64,000 nt of DNA from Schaedlerella glycyrrhizinilytica_A (GCF_042852765.1 NZ_AP031414.1), one strand, 5' to 3'; counted from the stretch's first letter, positions 51,227 through 60,838 are shown. Notes: generated from the letters alone by a model not told the origin. Program-made: numbers and translations.

Positions 51227-52348
51227 TTACGGCAGTTTCGGATGGATCACGATCTTCTGAACGGAAATGCTCTCGAGATATTCCCGCAGCTGAGGCTGGA
51301 AAGTCTCGTCGCGAAATTTTTCCTGAATGGCAACGTAAGTGGCGTCGTCCGGCGTCGCAAAATAATATTTTGTGATTTCCGCCAGATTGTAGTCCGTCGT
51401 CGGAAACATACCGACCTTGTCGCGGATCACCTTGCCGTCGGCGTCGAGCATAACGCTTTGGACGCTGTCGAACGCTTCGTAACCGGGTTGGATCTTCGCT
51501 TCGTCATACCCAAGACGGAACGTTGCTTCGTAAGGGGTGACGACAAGCGACTGAACGACTTCTCCGTTCGGACCGCTCTCATTGATCTCGGTGATCGTCG
51601 TATTGCTTAAATCCATGGCGACGTCGGTCTCAAACGTCCATGGACCGGTGAGGGATTCGCTGTGAGTTGCGAGTTCGTCAACCGTCAGTTTCCAGTGGAA
51701 AGATTCCGGGATTTCTGTTTCCAGAGCCAGCGGATAAAGATTAAAGTCCACGCGGAAAGAGCCGATAAACGTGGAGTCGTCCGTAAATTCACCACGCAGG
51801 GCAACCGGCGTCCATTGGAAGTGATCGGGATCTTCATTGTCGATCTCGTATTCGGCAGGCGTTTTTAAGAAATCATATTCCTGTGAGTTTGCAAGATAAA
51901 ATTCGTGGACGATCCCCTCTCCGGTATCCTGTTCCGTCCCTTTTTTGAGTTCTTCGGAAAACGGTTTCGCTGATTCGAGCATGACGGAGACGTACAGGGC
52001 CTGCGTATCACAGTACACTTCGGAGAGCGTGACTGTGACATCGTTTGCGGTGCAGACGTTTCCGTTTGTCAGCGGCTTTGCGACTTCGTCAAAGTTTCCG
52101 GTATAGCGCTGTTCGTCCTGCACTTCTTTAAAAATACTTCCGATCAGCGGGATTTTGGAAGCAAGCACGGGATTGGAAATGCAGAATGCGGAAAATGCGG
52201 TGATCAGTACAGCCGCCGCAGCGCCGCCTGCAAAAATCCGGTGTTGTTTCTTTTTGCGGGACTGTTTTTTGATCGCGTCGAGATTTTCGGAGACGATGTT
52301 GTCTAATTTATCGGATGGGATTGGGATTTCATCAAAATTAATTAGCAT
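51227..52348 (-). CDS. DUF4179-domain anti-sigma factor
   Basis: 373 residues: cytosolic N-terminus (~1-38), one membrane segment (~39-58, IFAGGAAAAVLITAFSAFCI), then a ~300-residue outer part containing the DUF4179 domain (SNPVLASKIPLIGSIFKEVQ near the start). Proteins of this kind are encoded next to ECF-like sigma factors in clostridia and restrain them. The start codon overlaps the end of the sigma gene by 11 bases, implying coupled synthesis. Confidence 0.88.
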   Translation of the reverse strand: MLINFDEIPIPSDKLDNIVSENLDAIKKQSRKKKQHRIFAGGAAAAVLITAFSAFCISNPVLASKIPLIGSIFKEVQDEQRYTGNFDEVAKPLTNGNVCTANDVTVTLSEVYCDTQALYVSVMLESAKPFSEELKKGTEQDTGEGIVHEFYLANSQEYDFLKTPAEYEIDNEDPDHFQWTPVALRGEFTDDSTFIGSFRVDFNLYPLALETEIPESFHWKLTVDELATHSESLTGPWTFETDVAMDLSNTTITEINESGPNGEVVQSLVVTPYEATFRLGYDEAKIQPGYEAFDSVQSVMLDADGKVIRDKVGMFPTTDYNLAEITKYYFATPDDATYVAIQEKFRDETFQPQLREYLESISVQKIVIHPKLP

Positions 52349-52871
52349 AAAGATAGTCCTCCTTTAATATATTTTTCAGTTCACTTCGGGCGCGGCTTAA
52401 GTAGGCTTTTACCGAACCCTCCGGAATATTCATGACAAATGCGATTTCCCGGACGGAAAAGCCGCTGAAATATTTTAAAACGATCACGGTCTGGTAACGT
52501 TCGGAGAGTTGGTCGATGGCAGAGTACAGATCGTGCTTTTCTTCCAGTGAAACGCCGTTGTACCGCTCGGAAATCTGGATTTCGTCTGCGGAATCAAAAT
52601 AGATGACTTTCTTCAATTCGTCCTGTGCGGTGCGGATCAATATTTTCGTGATCCATGTCTTGAACCAATCCGGATTTTTCAGCGTGTGGATGTTCTGAAA
52701 TCCTTTTAAAATGGTTGTTCCTACAATGTCCAGCGCATCCTGTTCGTTTTTCATATATAAGTACGCCATTTTGTAGAGATATTCTTTGTATTCGGTGATG
52801 AGCGCGCCGTAAGCATCCGGATTTTTCCGGATCGCTTTCCTGGCAAGCTTTCTTTTTTCTGATGGATCCAT
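52338..52871 (-). CDS. RNA polymerase sigma factor, ECF-like (second)
   Basis: 177 residues from ATG 52871, which has AAAGGGGG ten bases upstream; the ORF extends further upstream but into hydrophobic, unlikely sequence. Region 2 (DAYGALITEYKEYLYKMAYL; WFKTWITKILIRTAQDELKK) and region 4 (LSERYQTVIVLKYFSGFSVR EIAF; IPEGSVKAYLSRARSELK). Typical SigV/SigW-like stress sigma, paired with the DUF4179 protein. Confidence 0.9.
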   Translation of the reverse strand: MDPSEKRKLARKAIRKNPDAYGALITEYKEYLYKMAYLYMKNEQDALDIVGTTILKGFQNIHTLKNPDWFKTWITKILIRTAQDELKKVIYFDSADEIQISERYNGVSLEEKHDLYSAIDQLSERYQTVIVLKYFSGFSVREIAFVMNIPEGSVKAYLSRARSELKNILKEDYLYAN

Positions 52872-52969
52872 AGATCGGATTCCCCCTTTCGTTTCAAACA
52901 TGCTGCATGTACTGTAAACCAGCTTACACTGATTAGACGGAAATTCACAGAGAAAGGTTACAATTTTGT

Positions 52970-52998
52970 TTGAGTTGTTTGTAAACATATGATAAAAT
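52970..52998 (+). promoter_or_regulatory. Promoter of the alanine/glycine symporter gene
   Basis: TTGAGT (52970-52975), 17 bp, TAAAAT (52993-52998), 55 bp before the start codon, in the gap diverging from the sigma gene. Confidence 0.65.
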
Positions 52999-53052
52999 AA
53001 TCCGGTTACTACGAAAAAGAGGAAAGATAGGATTGAGGAGAGAAAACAAGAG

Positions 53053-54453
53053 ATGAACGATATTCTTACAAAACTGAATGATTTTATGTACACTTATGTG
53101 CTGATCATCATGCTCGTGGCAGTAGGCGTATATTTTACCATCCGGACAAGAGGCGTGCAGATCCGTCTGTTAAAAGACGGGATCAAAAGCCTGATGGAAA
53201 AGAATACCGAGGAAGAGAACGGAAAGAAAAAAGTGTCGTCTTTTCAGGCGCTGATGATTTCAACAGCTTCCCGTGTCGGGACAGGAAATATTGCGGGAAT
53301 TGCGACTGCGATCGCCGCAGGAGGACCGGGCGCGGTATTTTGGATGTGGCTGATGGCTGTGATCGGCGGAGCTTCGGCATTTGCAGAGAGTACACTGGCG
53401 CAGGTTTATAAGGTGAAAGAGAACGGGGAGTTCCGCGGAGGACCGTCCTACTATATGGAACGGGCGCTCGGCAAACGTTGGATGGGAGTTTTGTTTTCAG
53501 TACTTCTGATCATCTGTTTCGCATATGGATTCAACGGACTGCAGTCGTATAATATGTCTTCGGCGCTGGAATATTATATTCCGAACTATACGGAGTCGAT
53601 CTGGCCGATGATAGTCGGACTTGTTCTGGCGGCGGCAACCGCGGTCGTGATCTGGGGCGGATCCCACCGGATCGGTGTGATCACATCGGTGATCGTTCCG
53701 ATCATGGCAATCTCTTATATTTTGATCGGAATCGTGACGATGATCATGAATGTGTCCGAACTGCCGAAAGTCTTCGCGCTGATTTTTGAAAATGCGTTTG
53801 ATTTTCAGGCGATGGCAGGAGGATTGGCAGGAAGCGCGGTCGTGATCGGAATCAAGCGAGGACTGTTTTCTAATGAAGCCGGAATGGGTAGCGCGCCGAA
53901 TGCATCGGCGTCGGCAGATGTGGCACATCCGGTCAATCAGGGACTTGTACAGACGATCTCCGTATTTATCGATACGCTTTTGATCTGTTCCAGTACGGCG
54001 ATGCTGCTGCTTGTGTCCGGTGTGGAGGGAAAGAGCGGCGCTCTCGACGGGATCCCGTATGTGCAGGCTGCGATCAGTTCCAATGTGGGGCAGTGGGGAA
54101 TCCATTTTATTACGTTTTCTATTTTTGCGTTTGCATTCAGCAGCCTTGTGGGAAATTATTTTTATGCGGAGTCTAATATTTTATTTATCAAGAATAATAA
54201 GACACTGTTGTTTGTATTTCGGATCACCTGTATCGTGGCGATCTTCCTTGGCGCGCAGGCGGACTTCTCGCTTGTGTGGAATCTGGCGGACGTGACGATG
54301 GGGCTGATGGCGATCGTAAATATCATCGCGATCTTCCTGCTGAGCGGAACGGTTGTCAAGGTACTCAATGATTATGAGAAACAGAAAAAACAGGGGATCA
54401 AACCGGTGTTCCATGAGAAAAATGTGGGAATCAAAAATACAGTCTGGAAGTAA
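53053..54453 (+). CDS. AGCS-family sodium:alanine/glycine symporter
   Basis: 466 residues, about eleven membrane segments. Family marks: STASRVGTGNIAGIATAIAA GGPGAVFWMW region, FRGGPSYYMERALGKRW, and IKRGLFSNEAGMGSAPNASA SADVAHPVNQG. Imports alanine or glycine with Na+ across the plasma membrane. A lone gene with its own promoter; no nearby amino-acid enzyme indicates the preferred substrate. Confidence 0.95.
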   Translation: MNDILTKLNDFMYTYVLIIMLVAVGVYFTIRTRGVQIRLLKDGIKSLMEKNTEEENGKKKVSSFQALMISTASRVGTGNIAGIATAIAAGGPGAVFWMWLMAVIGGASAFAESTLAQVYKVKENGEFRGGPSYYMERALGKRWMGVLFSVLLIICFAYGFNGLQSYNMSSALEYYIPNYTESIWPMIVGLVLAAATAVVIWGGSHRIGVITSVIVPIMAISYILIGIVTMIMNVSELPKVFALIFENAFDFQAMAGGLAGSAVVIGIKRGLFSNEAGMGSAPNASASADVAHPVNQGLVQTISVFIDTLLICSSTAMLLLVSGVEGKSGALDGIPYVQAAISSNVGQWGIHFITFSIFAFAFSSLVGNYFYAESNILFIKNNKTLLFVFRITCIVAIFLGAQADFSLVWNLADVTMGLMAIVNIIAIFLLSGTVVKVLNDYEKQKKQGIKPVFHEKNVGIKNTVWK

Positions 54454-54465
54454 AGTGTTCCTTGA

Positions 54466-54494
54466 TTGAAATAACAGGGAATATATGATAAAAT
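54466..54494 (+). promoter_or_regulatory. Promoter of pyrE
   Basis: TTGAAA (54466-54471), 17 bp, TAAAAT (54489-54494). The ~155-base leader holds a hairpin AGGCTT-GAAA-AAGCCT (54616-54632) just before the pyrE ribosome site, and a longer imperfect one before it; a regulatory role is possible. Confidence 0.65.
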
Positions 54495-54656
54495 TAGGAA
54501 GATTCAGGCGTTCCTTTTTCTCATTTTTGCCGGAAAAGGCGGCGGTGAGGAGAAATCTATTGATAATCGGACCGTCTGATGACGTAAAAACGGTGTAGCA
54601 GAGAGTGAAAAGAAAAAGGCTTGAAAAAGCCTGTAAATACAGGAGGTTTTAAGAAG

Positions 54657-55343
54657 ATGGAAGCTTACAAGCAGGAATTTATCGAATTTATGGTGGAAAG
54701 CGATGTGCTGAAATTCGGCGAGTTTACGCTGAAAAGCGGAAGAAAGTCTCCGTTTTTCATGAATGCGGGCGCATATGTGACCGGAACACAGCTGAAAAAG
54801 CTGGGCGAGTATTATGCAAAAGCGATCCACAGCACTTACGGAGATGATTTTGACGTTCTGTTCGGACCGGCGTACAAAGGAATCCCGCTTGCGGTTGTGA
54901 CGGCAATGGCATACAGCGAATTATACGGAAAAGAAATCCGTTACTGTTCGGACCGGAAAGAGGAAAAAGATCACGGTGCAGACAAGGGAAGCTTCCTTGG
55001 AAGCAAGTTGAAAGACGGCGACCGTGTTGTGATGATCGAAGACGTGACGACGTCCGGAAAATCCATGGAAGAGACCGTTCCGAAAGTAAAAGGAGCGGCA
55101 GACGTGGAGATCGTAGGTCTGATGGTGTCCCTGAACCGTATGGAAGTCGGAAAAGGCGGGGAGAAATGCGCGCTGGATGAAGTGAAAGATCTGTATGGAT
55201 TCGAGACGGCAGCGATCGTAACGATGGAAGATGTTGTAGAGTGCCTGTACAATAAAGAATGCAACGGAAAAGTTGTGATCGACGATACATTGAAACAGGC
55301 GATCGACGCATATTATGAAACATACGGTGCAAAGCAGAACTAA
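54657..55343 (+). CDS. pyrE: Orotate phosphoribosyltransferase
   Basis: 228 residues from ATG 54657 (AGGAGG ten bases upstream). LKFGEFTLKSGRKSPFFMNA at the start, GPAYKGIPLAVVTAMAYSEL, the PRPP loop VVMIEDVTTSGKSMEETV. Makes OMP from orotate and PRPP. It lies 13 kb from pyrF-pyrK-pyrD, in its own unit with a small membrane protein gene downstream. Confidence 0.97.
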   Translation: MEAYKQEFIEFMVESDVLKFGEFTLKSGRKSPFFMNAGAYVTGTQLKKLGEYYAKAIHSTYGDDFDVLFGPAYKGIPLAVVTAMAYSELYGKEIRYCSDRKEEKDHGADKGSFLGSKLKDGDRVVMIEDVTTSGKSMEETVPKVKGAADVEIVGLMVSLNRMEVGKGGEKCALDEVKDLYGFETAAIVTMEDVVECLYNKECNGKVVIDDTLKQAIDAYYETYGAKQN

Positions 55344-55373
55344 GTTTTTCGGACGGAAACGGAGTGGATGTAG

Positions 55374-55523
55374 ATGGAAAAGGCATATAAGACAATGACA
55401 GCTTCCGGTGCGATCGGGATCGTTGTGGGAGTGATCATGGTTGTGACAGGCGTTGCAGCGGGGATCCTTTCGATCGTAGGCGGAGCGCGTCTTTTGAAAA
55501 ACAGAAATGTAATTACATTTTAA
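55374..55523 (+). CDS. Small membrane protein, 49 residues
   Basis: Starts MEKAYKTMTASGAIGIVVGV, continues as one long hydrophobic segment rich in Gly/Val/Ile, and ends with a basic tail (GGARLLKNRNVITF). GGAG lies nine bases before the ATG. It is 30 bp after pyrE and before the terminator, so co-transcribed with pyrE. Such one-segment proteins are common in Lachnospiraceae; I cannot give a function. Confidence 0.7.
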   Translation: MEKAYKTMTASGAIGIVVGVIMVVTGVAAGILSIVGGARLLKNRNVITF

Positions 55524-55528
55524 ATGTG

Positions 55529-55590
55529 AAACGGGAATCAGATGAGAAGCGGAAAATCTATGCGGATCTGCTTCTCGTTTTCCGTTTTTT
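55529..55590 (+). terminator. Terminator of the pyrE unit
   Basis: GAGAAGC (55544-55550) pairs with GCTTCTC (55570-55576), with an outer AAACGG/CCGTTT pairing, ending in six T. An apparent GTG start of the next frame at 55526 lies inside it and is therefore unlikely. Confidence 0.8.
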
Positions 55591-55612
55591 GAGCAAAGTA
55601 AGGGGTAATGAT

Positions 55613-56077
55613 TTGAATCAGAAACAAGTGAGAAAAGTCCGGATGCTCGGGAAAATATTGTTTGTATTGTACATTGTTTTTCTCGTATATTTTCTGTGCT
55701 TTTCCGAGTTGTATGGACGTACCGGTACAGTGGAAGAATATCGGTATAATCTTGTGCTTTTTAAGGAGATAAGCCGCTTTATCGAATACCGTGAGGAGCT
55801 GGGAACATTTGCGGTATTTGCCAATTTATTCGGAAATATATTGATCTTTGTGCCATACGGATTTTTTATATCCGTGGCGAGCCACAGCAGGGGCTTTTTG
55901 AAAACGGTATTTTACAGTTTCGTGCTCTGCTTCGGGGTGGAGATATTCCAGCTTTTTACAAGAGTCGGAAGCTTTGATGTGGATGATATCTTTCTGAACA
56001 CGCTCGGCGGTGTTCTGGGGTATATTTTGTTTATGATCTGCAATAGAATAAGGAGAAAACATGATGTTCGGAAGTAA
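55613..56077 (+). CDS. VanZ-family membrane protein
   Basis: 154 residues from TTG 55613, which has AAGGGG seven bases upstream and lies after the terminator. Four membrane segments with the VanZ pattern: FANLFGNILIFVPYGFFISV in the middle and FCFGVEIFQLFTRVGSFDVD DIFLNTLGGVLGY near the end (the conserved E, R and DD residues). VanZ itself raises teicoplanin resistance; most relatives have no known role. Overlaps the next gene by 17 bases. Confidence 0.85.
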   Translation: MNQKQVRKVRMLGKILFVLYIVFLVYFLCFSELYGRTGTVEEYRYNLVLFKEISRFIEYREELGTFAVFANLFGNILIFVPYGFFISVASHSRGFLKTVFYSFVLCFGVEIFQLFTRVGSFDVDDIFLNTLGGVLGYILFMICNRIRRKHDVRK

Positions 56078-56432
56078 GAAAAGTGCTCAGGAGAAAGCGC
56101 TGGAAAAAGAACGCAAAAAATATGGGACAAGAAAATACGGACAGACCGTGCTGAAACATTCCCACATGGGAATCTGGTCCTGCTGGTATGCCGCGGGAGC
56201 GTTCCTGCTTCTTGTCGCTGCGATTTTGGCTGCGTTTATCCTGCGCGGACAGACGGTCGGGTTTGTCGGCGGGATGGGCGTGCTGGCGGTTATTTTGGCA
56301 GGCATGGGGATCCGGGCTTCGGTGAAAGGAAGACGGGAACGTGAGAAGAATTATCTGACATGTAAAGTCGGCGTCGTGCTGAATATACTGATCCTGATCT
56401 GTCTGCTCATGATCTTTGTGATGGGATTCTAG
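56061..56432 (+). CDS. Small membrane protein, DUF6142-like
   Basis: 123 residues: a charged, lysine-rich start (~1-35, KKSAQEKALEKERKKYGTRK), then three membrane segments. Resembles the DUF6142 family of clostridia, function unknown. AAGGAG precedes the overlapping ATGATG. Lies between VanZ and the M29 peptidase genes. Confidence 0.65.
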   Translation: MMFGSKKSAQEKALEKERKKYGTRKYGQTVLKHSHMGIWSCWYAAGAFLLLVAAILAAFILRGQTVGFVGGMGVLAVILAGMGIRASVKGRREREKNYLTCKVGVVLNILILICLLMIFVMGF

Positions 56433-56494
56433 GCGCACATCAAAAGACAGGGAAGACTGACAGAAAATAAGTTTAGACGGGAGGGTGTTTGTTT

Positions 56495-58585
56495 ATGACA
56501 CAAAGTGAATGGAACAGAGAATGGCAGAGCGAGCGAAATGCACAGTGCGAGGAACGGCATGCGCTTTCTCTGGAACGTATCAGAAGAATTGCGGTGGAAG
56601 AAAGTGTAACAGATCCGTTTCGGGATTATTTTCAGAAAACCGCAGTTTTTTTATTGGAAATAGAATCCGTGAGACAAAAAGTTGCTTCCGGTGAGTGGGA
56701 AACTTTGTCTTTGGAAGAAATGTGGGAGATCAACCGTCGGCTTTATTCGGATATTTTGCCGGAATGTTACGGGGGGAGCTATGCCAACCCGGAGTATGCG
56801 GTTCGGGTGCTCGGAGAGTCTTACGGTCAGATTTTAAGTTTTCTGTACGCGGAGCTGCGCGGCGGTATTGCCTGCGCTTATGAAGCACGGCTCGACTATC
56901 TGACGATTCTTCAGGAATTGTTCATTGAGATTTATAACTGTTTTGAAGAGGAGATACCGGAGTACAAGACGCTGAAAGAGATCGTTTACTGGTATGCCAG
57001 CGATTACTGTGATGTGTTTCTGGCAGACCGGATCGAAGAACAGCTTTATCCGGAATTATCGTTTGCAGCAAGGATCATTATGGAGTCGGATTTAACGGAT
57101 CTGCGGTATTTGTACCGTTTTGGGGAATATATTACGGACAACGAGATCCGGACGGCGAAGCATCTGGCGTCGCTTCCGGAGGAAACGCTGCGGAAAATGG
57201 CGGACGTTTACACAGAAGGGTACCGGATCGGATTTGTCAATACCGGAAAGGATCTGTCGAAGAAATCGGTTGTCAATATCCGTTATTGCCTTGGATTTGA
57301 ACGGGTCGTCCGGCTTGCCGTAAAGAATTTTGAAAAAATGGGACTGAAGCCGGTCATTTACCGCGCGGCATCCAGCGTGATCACGAAAAAAGAACAGATC
57401 AAGATCGGATATTACGGTGCGATCGCCAACAAACAATATGAGTACGACCACCGCTCAGATCAGGCGCTGTTTTTGGACAAGCGTTATGTGGAGCGAAAGC
57501 TGGACGTGCTCAAAAATGTATATGAAAAGAATAAAGAGCAGGCCGCACAGTTTGCGGGTCCTGCGGTGATGGAAATTTTCGGAGAACAGCCGTTTTCACC
57601 GGAGGTAAAGGAAGAAGCATTCTCGTATTCGGGGGCGCAGCAGGAGCTGGTGCGTTTATATGACAGTAAATCGGGGCAGCTTGTGAACCGATATATCAAA
57701 GGGGAGGAGCGGAGTTTTACGATCGTGGCGTATCCGGTGCCGGAGATCGGAGAGCGATACCGCGAGATTTTCGACGATGTGATCCGGATCAATACGCTGG
57801 ACGCCGGTTTGTACGAACGGGTGCAGCAGACGATCATTGACGCGCTGGATCGGGGGGTTTATGTGCGGGTCAAAGGAAAAGGCGCGAATCAGACTGATTT
57901 GAAAATACAGCTTCATGAACTGAACGATCCGGAGAAAGAGACGATTTTTGAAAACTGCGTGGCGGACGTGAATATTCCGGTAGGAGAGGTGTTTACATCA
58001 CCGGTACTTTCGGGAACAGAGGGCATTCTCCATGTCAGCAGAGTCTACCTGAATGAACTGCAGTATATCGATCTGAAACTGACGTTTGCAGACGGAAAGA
58101 TCACGGATTATACATGCGCCAACTTCGAGAAAGAAGAGGAGAACCGGAAATATATTTACGACAACGTGCTGCACAATCATGAGACGCTTCCGCTCGGTGA
58201 ATTTGCGATCGGTACGAATACGACAGCTTATGTGACGGGCAAAAAATATCAGATCGAGGATAAGATGCCGATCCTGATCGCGGAGAAAACGGGACCTCAT
58301 TTTGCAGTGGGAGACACCTGTTACAGTTGGAGTGAAGACATCAAAGTATACAATCCAAACGGGAAAGAAATCATTGCCAGAGACAACGAAATCTCGCTTC
58401 TCAGGAAAGAAGATCCGGCGAAAGCATACTTCCAGTGCCATACAGATATAACCATACCTTATGAAGAGTTAGAAGAAATAAGTGTAGTGACAAAAAATGG
58501 AGAACAGATTATACTATTGGAAGACGGACGGTTCGTTCTTCCGGGGACGGAAGTGCTCAATGAACCTCTGGATCAACTGAACTGA
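56495..58585 (+). CDS. M29-family aminopeptidase with a long N-terminal domain
   Basis: 696 residues from ATG 56495 (GGGAGGG nine bases upstream; TTG 56489 is less likely). The C-terminal ~380 residues show the M29 (AmpS/PepS) metal-site pattern: SPVLSGTEGILHVSRVYLNE, DNVLHNHETLPLGEFAIGTN, and IAEKTGPHFAVGDTCYSWSE with Glu, His and Asp ligands. Classic M29 enzymes are ~410 residues; here ~300 helical residues precede the peptidase (SYANPEYAVRVLGESYGQIL region). It should remove N-terminal residues from peptides in the cytosol. purE starts 22 bp downstream, so purine genes may share its transcript. Confidence 0.88.
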   Translation: MTQSEWNREWQSERNAQCEERHALSLERIRRIAVEESVTDPFRDYFQKTAVFLLEIESVRQKVASGEWETLSLEEMWEINRRLYSDILPECYGGSYANPEYAVRVLGESYGQILSFLYAELRGGIACAYEARLDYLTILQELFIEIYNCFEEEIPEYKTLKEIVYWYASDYCDVFLADRIEEQLYPELSFAARIIMESDLTDLRYLYRFGEYITDNEIRTAKHLASLPEETLRKMADVYTEGYRIGFVNTGKDLSKKSVVNIRYCLGFERVVRLAVKNFEKMGLKPVIYRAASSVITKKEQIKIGYYGAIANKQYEYDHRSDQALFLDKRYVERKLDVLKNVYEKNKEQAAQFAGPAVMEIFGEQPFSPEVKEEAFSYSGAQQELVRLYDSKSGQLVNRYIKGEERSFTIVAYPVPEIGERYREIFDDVIRINTLDAGLYERVQQTIIDALDRGVYVRVKGKGANQTDLKIQLHELNDPEKETIFENCVADVNIPVGEVFTSPVLSGTEGILHVSRVYLNELQYIDLKLTFADGKITDYTCANFEKEEENRKYIYDNVLHNHETLPLGEFAIGTNTTAYVTGKKYQIEDKMPILIAEKTGPHFAVGDTCYSWSEDIKVYNPNGKEIIARDNEISLLRKEDPAKAYFQCHTDITIPYEELEEISVVTKNGEQIILLEDGRFVLPGTEVLNEPLDQLN

Positions 58586-58607
58586 AAGCGAGAAAGGTGG
58601 ACGTGAT

Positions 58608-59120
58608 ATGCCAAAAGTAGGAATCGTAATGGGCAGTGACTCTGACTTGGAAGTGATGAGCAAAGCCGCAAAGATGTTGGAAAAATTAGGGATCGATTAT
58701 GAGATGACGATCATTTCGGCGCACAGAGAGCCGGATGTATTTTTTGAGTGGGCAAAAGCAGCAGAGGGAAAAGGGATCAAAGTGATCATTGCCGGCGCAG
58801 GTATGGCGGCGCATCTTCCGGGAATGTGCGCGGCGTTGTTTCCGATGCCGGTTGTCGGCGTTCCGATGTCCGGAAAGAATCTTGCGGGCGAGGACGCACT
58901 GTTTTCAATCGTACAGATGCCGCCAGGAATCCCGGTTGCGACAGTTGCCATCGACGGCGGTATGAACGCGGCGATCCTGGCAGCGAAGATACTCGCGGTT
59001 TCCGATGCGGATCTTTTGGAGAAGCTGAAAGCTTATACACAGGAGATGAAAGAGACCGTTCAGGGCAAAGCCGCAAAGCTGGATGAGATCGGCTACGAAG
59101 CATATCTGGAAAATAAATAG
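58608..59120 (+). CDS. purE: N5-carboxyaminoimidazole ribonucleotide mutase
   Basis: 170 residues: VGIVMGSDSDLEVMSKAAKM LEKLGI start, SAHREPDVFFEWAKAAEGKG with the catalytic histidine, GAGMAAHLPGMCAALFPMPV VGVP, and QMPPGIPVATVAIDGGMNAA. Moves the carboxyl group in AIR/CAIR conversion. First of purE-purM-purN-purD. Confidence 0.97.
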   Translation: MPKVGIVMGSDSDLEVMSKAAKMLEKLGIDYEMTIISAHREPDVFFEWAKAAEGKGIKVIIAGAGMAAHLPGMCAALFPMPVVGVPMSGKNLAGEDALFSIVQMPPGIPVATVAIDGGMNAAILAAKILAVSDADLLEKLKAYTQEMKETVQGKAAKLDEIGYEAYLENK

Positions 59121-59189
59121 AGGTCGCGAACAAAAAGTTGTGCGGCAGGTCCGTGCGACCGGAACAACCGATGAAAGGGAGATACGATT

Positions 59190-60221
59190 ATGGCAATGGA
59201 TTATAAGACGGCCGGAGTGGATATTGAGGCCGGGTATCAGTCTGTGGAATTGATGAAAAAATATGTGAAAGGGACGATGCGTCCGGAGGTGCTCGGAGGA
59301 CTTGGCGGATTTTCAGGCGCATTTTCACTGGAAAAGATCAAAGAGATGGAAGAGCCTGTGCTGCTGTCCGGAACAGACGGATGCGGTACAAAGGTGAAAC
59401 TTGCGATGGTGATGGACAAGCACGATACGATCGGGATCGATGCGGTTGCAATGTGTGTCAATGACATTGCCTGTGCAGGCGGAGAACCACTGTTTTTCCT
59501 CGATTATATCGCATGCGGAAAGAACTACCCGGAGAAGATCGCATCGATCGTAAAGGGAGTCGCGGATGGATGCAAGCAGTCCGACGCGGCGCTGATCGGC
59601 GGAGAGACGGCGGAACATCCGGGACTGATGCCGGAGGATGAATACGATCTTGCCGGATTTGCCGTAGGTGTCTGTGACAAAAAAGAGATGATCACAGGGG
59701 AGGATCTTGCAGAGGGAGACGTGCTGATCGGCATGGCGTCCAGCGGAGTACACAGCAATGGATTTTCGCTTGTGCGGAAGATTTTCGAGATCACAAAAGA
59801 ATCTCTCGACACCTATTATGACTGTCTGGGAACGACTTTGGGCCAGGCGCTTCTCGCACCGACGAGAATTTATGTGAAAGCGCTGAAAAATATCAAGAAT
59901 GCCGGCGTTGTCGTGAAAGCATGCAGCCATATTACCGGAGGCGGGTTCTATGAAAATATCCCGAGAATGTTAAAAGACGGAACGCATGCCGTGATCGAGA
60001 AAGACAGTTACCCGATCCCGCCGATCTTTACATTGATGGCAGAAAAAGGTCAGGTGGAAGAGCAGATGATGTACAACACCTACAATATGGGACTTGGAAT
60101 GGTCCTGGCGGTGGATCCGGCAGATGTGGATAAAGCAATGGAAGCAATCCGACAGGCAGGAGATACCCCGTATGTGGTAGGACGGATCGAGAACGGAGAA
60201 AAAGGAGTTACCTTATGTTAA
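59190..60221 (+). CDS. purM: Phosphoribosylformylglycinamidine cyclo-ligase
   Basis: 343 residues. PurM/AIR synthase: LLSGTDGCGTKVKLAMVMDK, DAVAMCVNDIACAGGEPLFF LDYIA, ASSGVHSNGFSLVRKIFEIT, KACSHITGGGFYENIPRML. Closes the imidazole ring to AIR with ATP. Its last seven bases overlap the purN start. Confidence 0.97.
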   Translation: MAMDYKTAGVDIEAGYQSVELMKKYVKGTMRPEVLGGLGGFSGAFSLEKIKEMEEPVLLSGTDGCGTKVKLAMVMDKHDTIGIDAVAMCVNDIACAGGEPLFFLDYIACGKNYPEKIASIVKGVADGCKQSDAALIGGETAEHPGLMPEDEYDLAGFAVGVCDKKEMITGEDLAEGDVLIGMASSGVHSNGFSLVRKIFEITKESLDTYYDCLGTTLGQALLAPTRIYVKALKNIKNAGVVVKACSHITGGGFYENIPRMLKDGTHAVIEKDSYPIPPIFTLMAEKGQVEEQMMYNTYNMGLGMVLAVDPADVDKAMEAIRQAGDTPYVVGRIENGEKGVTLC

Positions 60222-60838
60222 AGGTATTGGTGATGGTGTCCGGAGGCGGAACGAACCTGCAGGCGATCATTGACAGTGTGGAAAACGGAACGATCACGAA
60301 TACGAAGATCGTAGGTGTAATCAGCAATAATCAAAATGCATACGCACTGGAGCGCGCCGGCAAACATGGGATCTCAGCGGAATGTATTTCGCCGAAAAAT
60401 TTTGAAAATCGGGCTGTATTCAATGAGAAATTATTAGAGCGTGTCAATTCTTACGAGCCGGATCTGATCGTATTGGCCGGATTCCTTGTGGTGATCCCGC
60501 CGGAGATGATCGCGGCATACAGAAACCGGATGATCAATATCCATCCGTCCTTGATCCCGGCTTTTTGCGGAACCGGATATTACGGGCTGAAAGTACACGA
60601 AGCGGCGCTTGCGCGCGGCGTGAAAGTGGTCGGCGCAACGGTACATTTTGTGGACGAGGGAACCGATACCGGTCCGATCATACTGCAGAAAGCGGTGGAA
60701 GTGGAATGCGGCGATACGCCGGAAATTCTGCAGCGGCGCGTGATGGAGCAGGCTGAGTGGAAGATTCTTCCGCAGGCGATCGATCTGATCGCAAACGGCA
60801 GAGTCAAGGTGGAAGACGGAAAGACAGTAATTCAATAG
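60215..60838 (+). CDS. purN: Phosphoribosylglycinamide formyltransferase
   Basis: 207 residues: VMVSGGGTNLQAIIDSVENG at the start, LAGFLVVIPPEMIAAYRNRM INIHPSLIPAF with catalytic Asn and His, VGATVHFVDEGTDTGPIILQ with the aspartate. Uses 10-formyl-tetrahydrofolate. GGAG lies before its ATG inside purM. Confidence 0.97.
   Translation: MLKVLVMVSGGGTNLQAIIDSVENGTITNTKIVGVISNNQNAYALERAGKHGISAECISPKNFENRAVFNEKLLERVNSYEPDLIVLAGFLVVIPPEMIAAYRNRMINIHPSLIPAFCGTGYYGLKVHEAALARGVKVVGATVHFVDEGTDTGPIILQKAVEVECGDTPEILQRRVMEQAEWKILPQAIDLIANGRVKVEDGKTVIQ

Noticed and set aside
55526..55612. Longer VanZ start at GTG 55526
   Set aside because: This stretch forms the pyrE-unit terminator, and a TTG at 55613 has a proper ribosome site.
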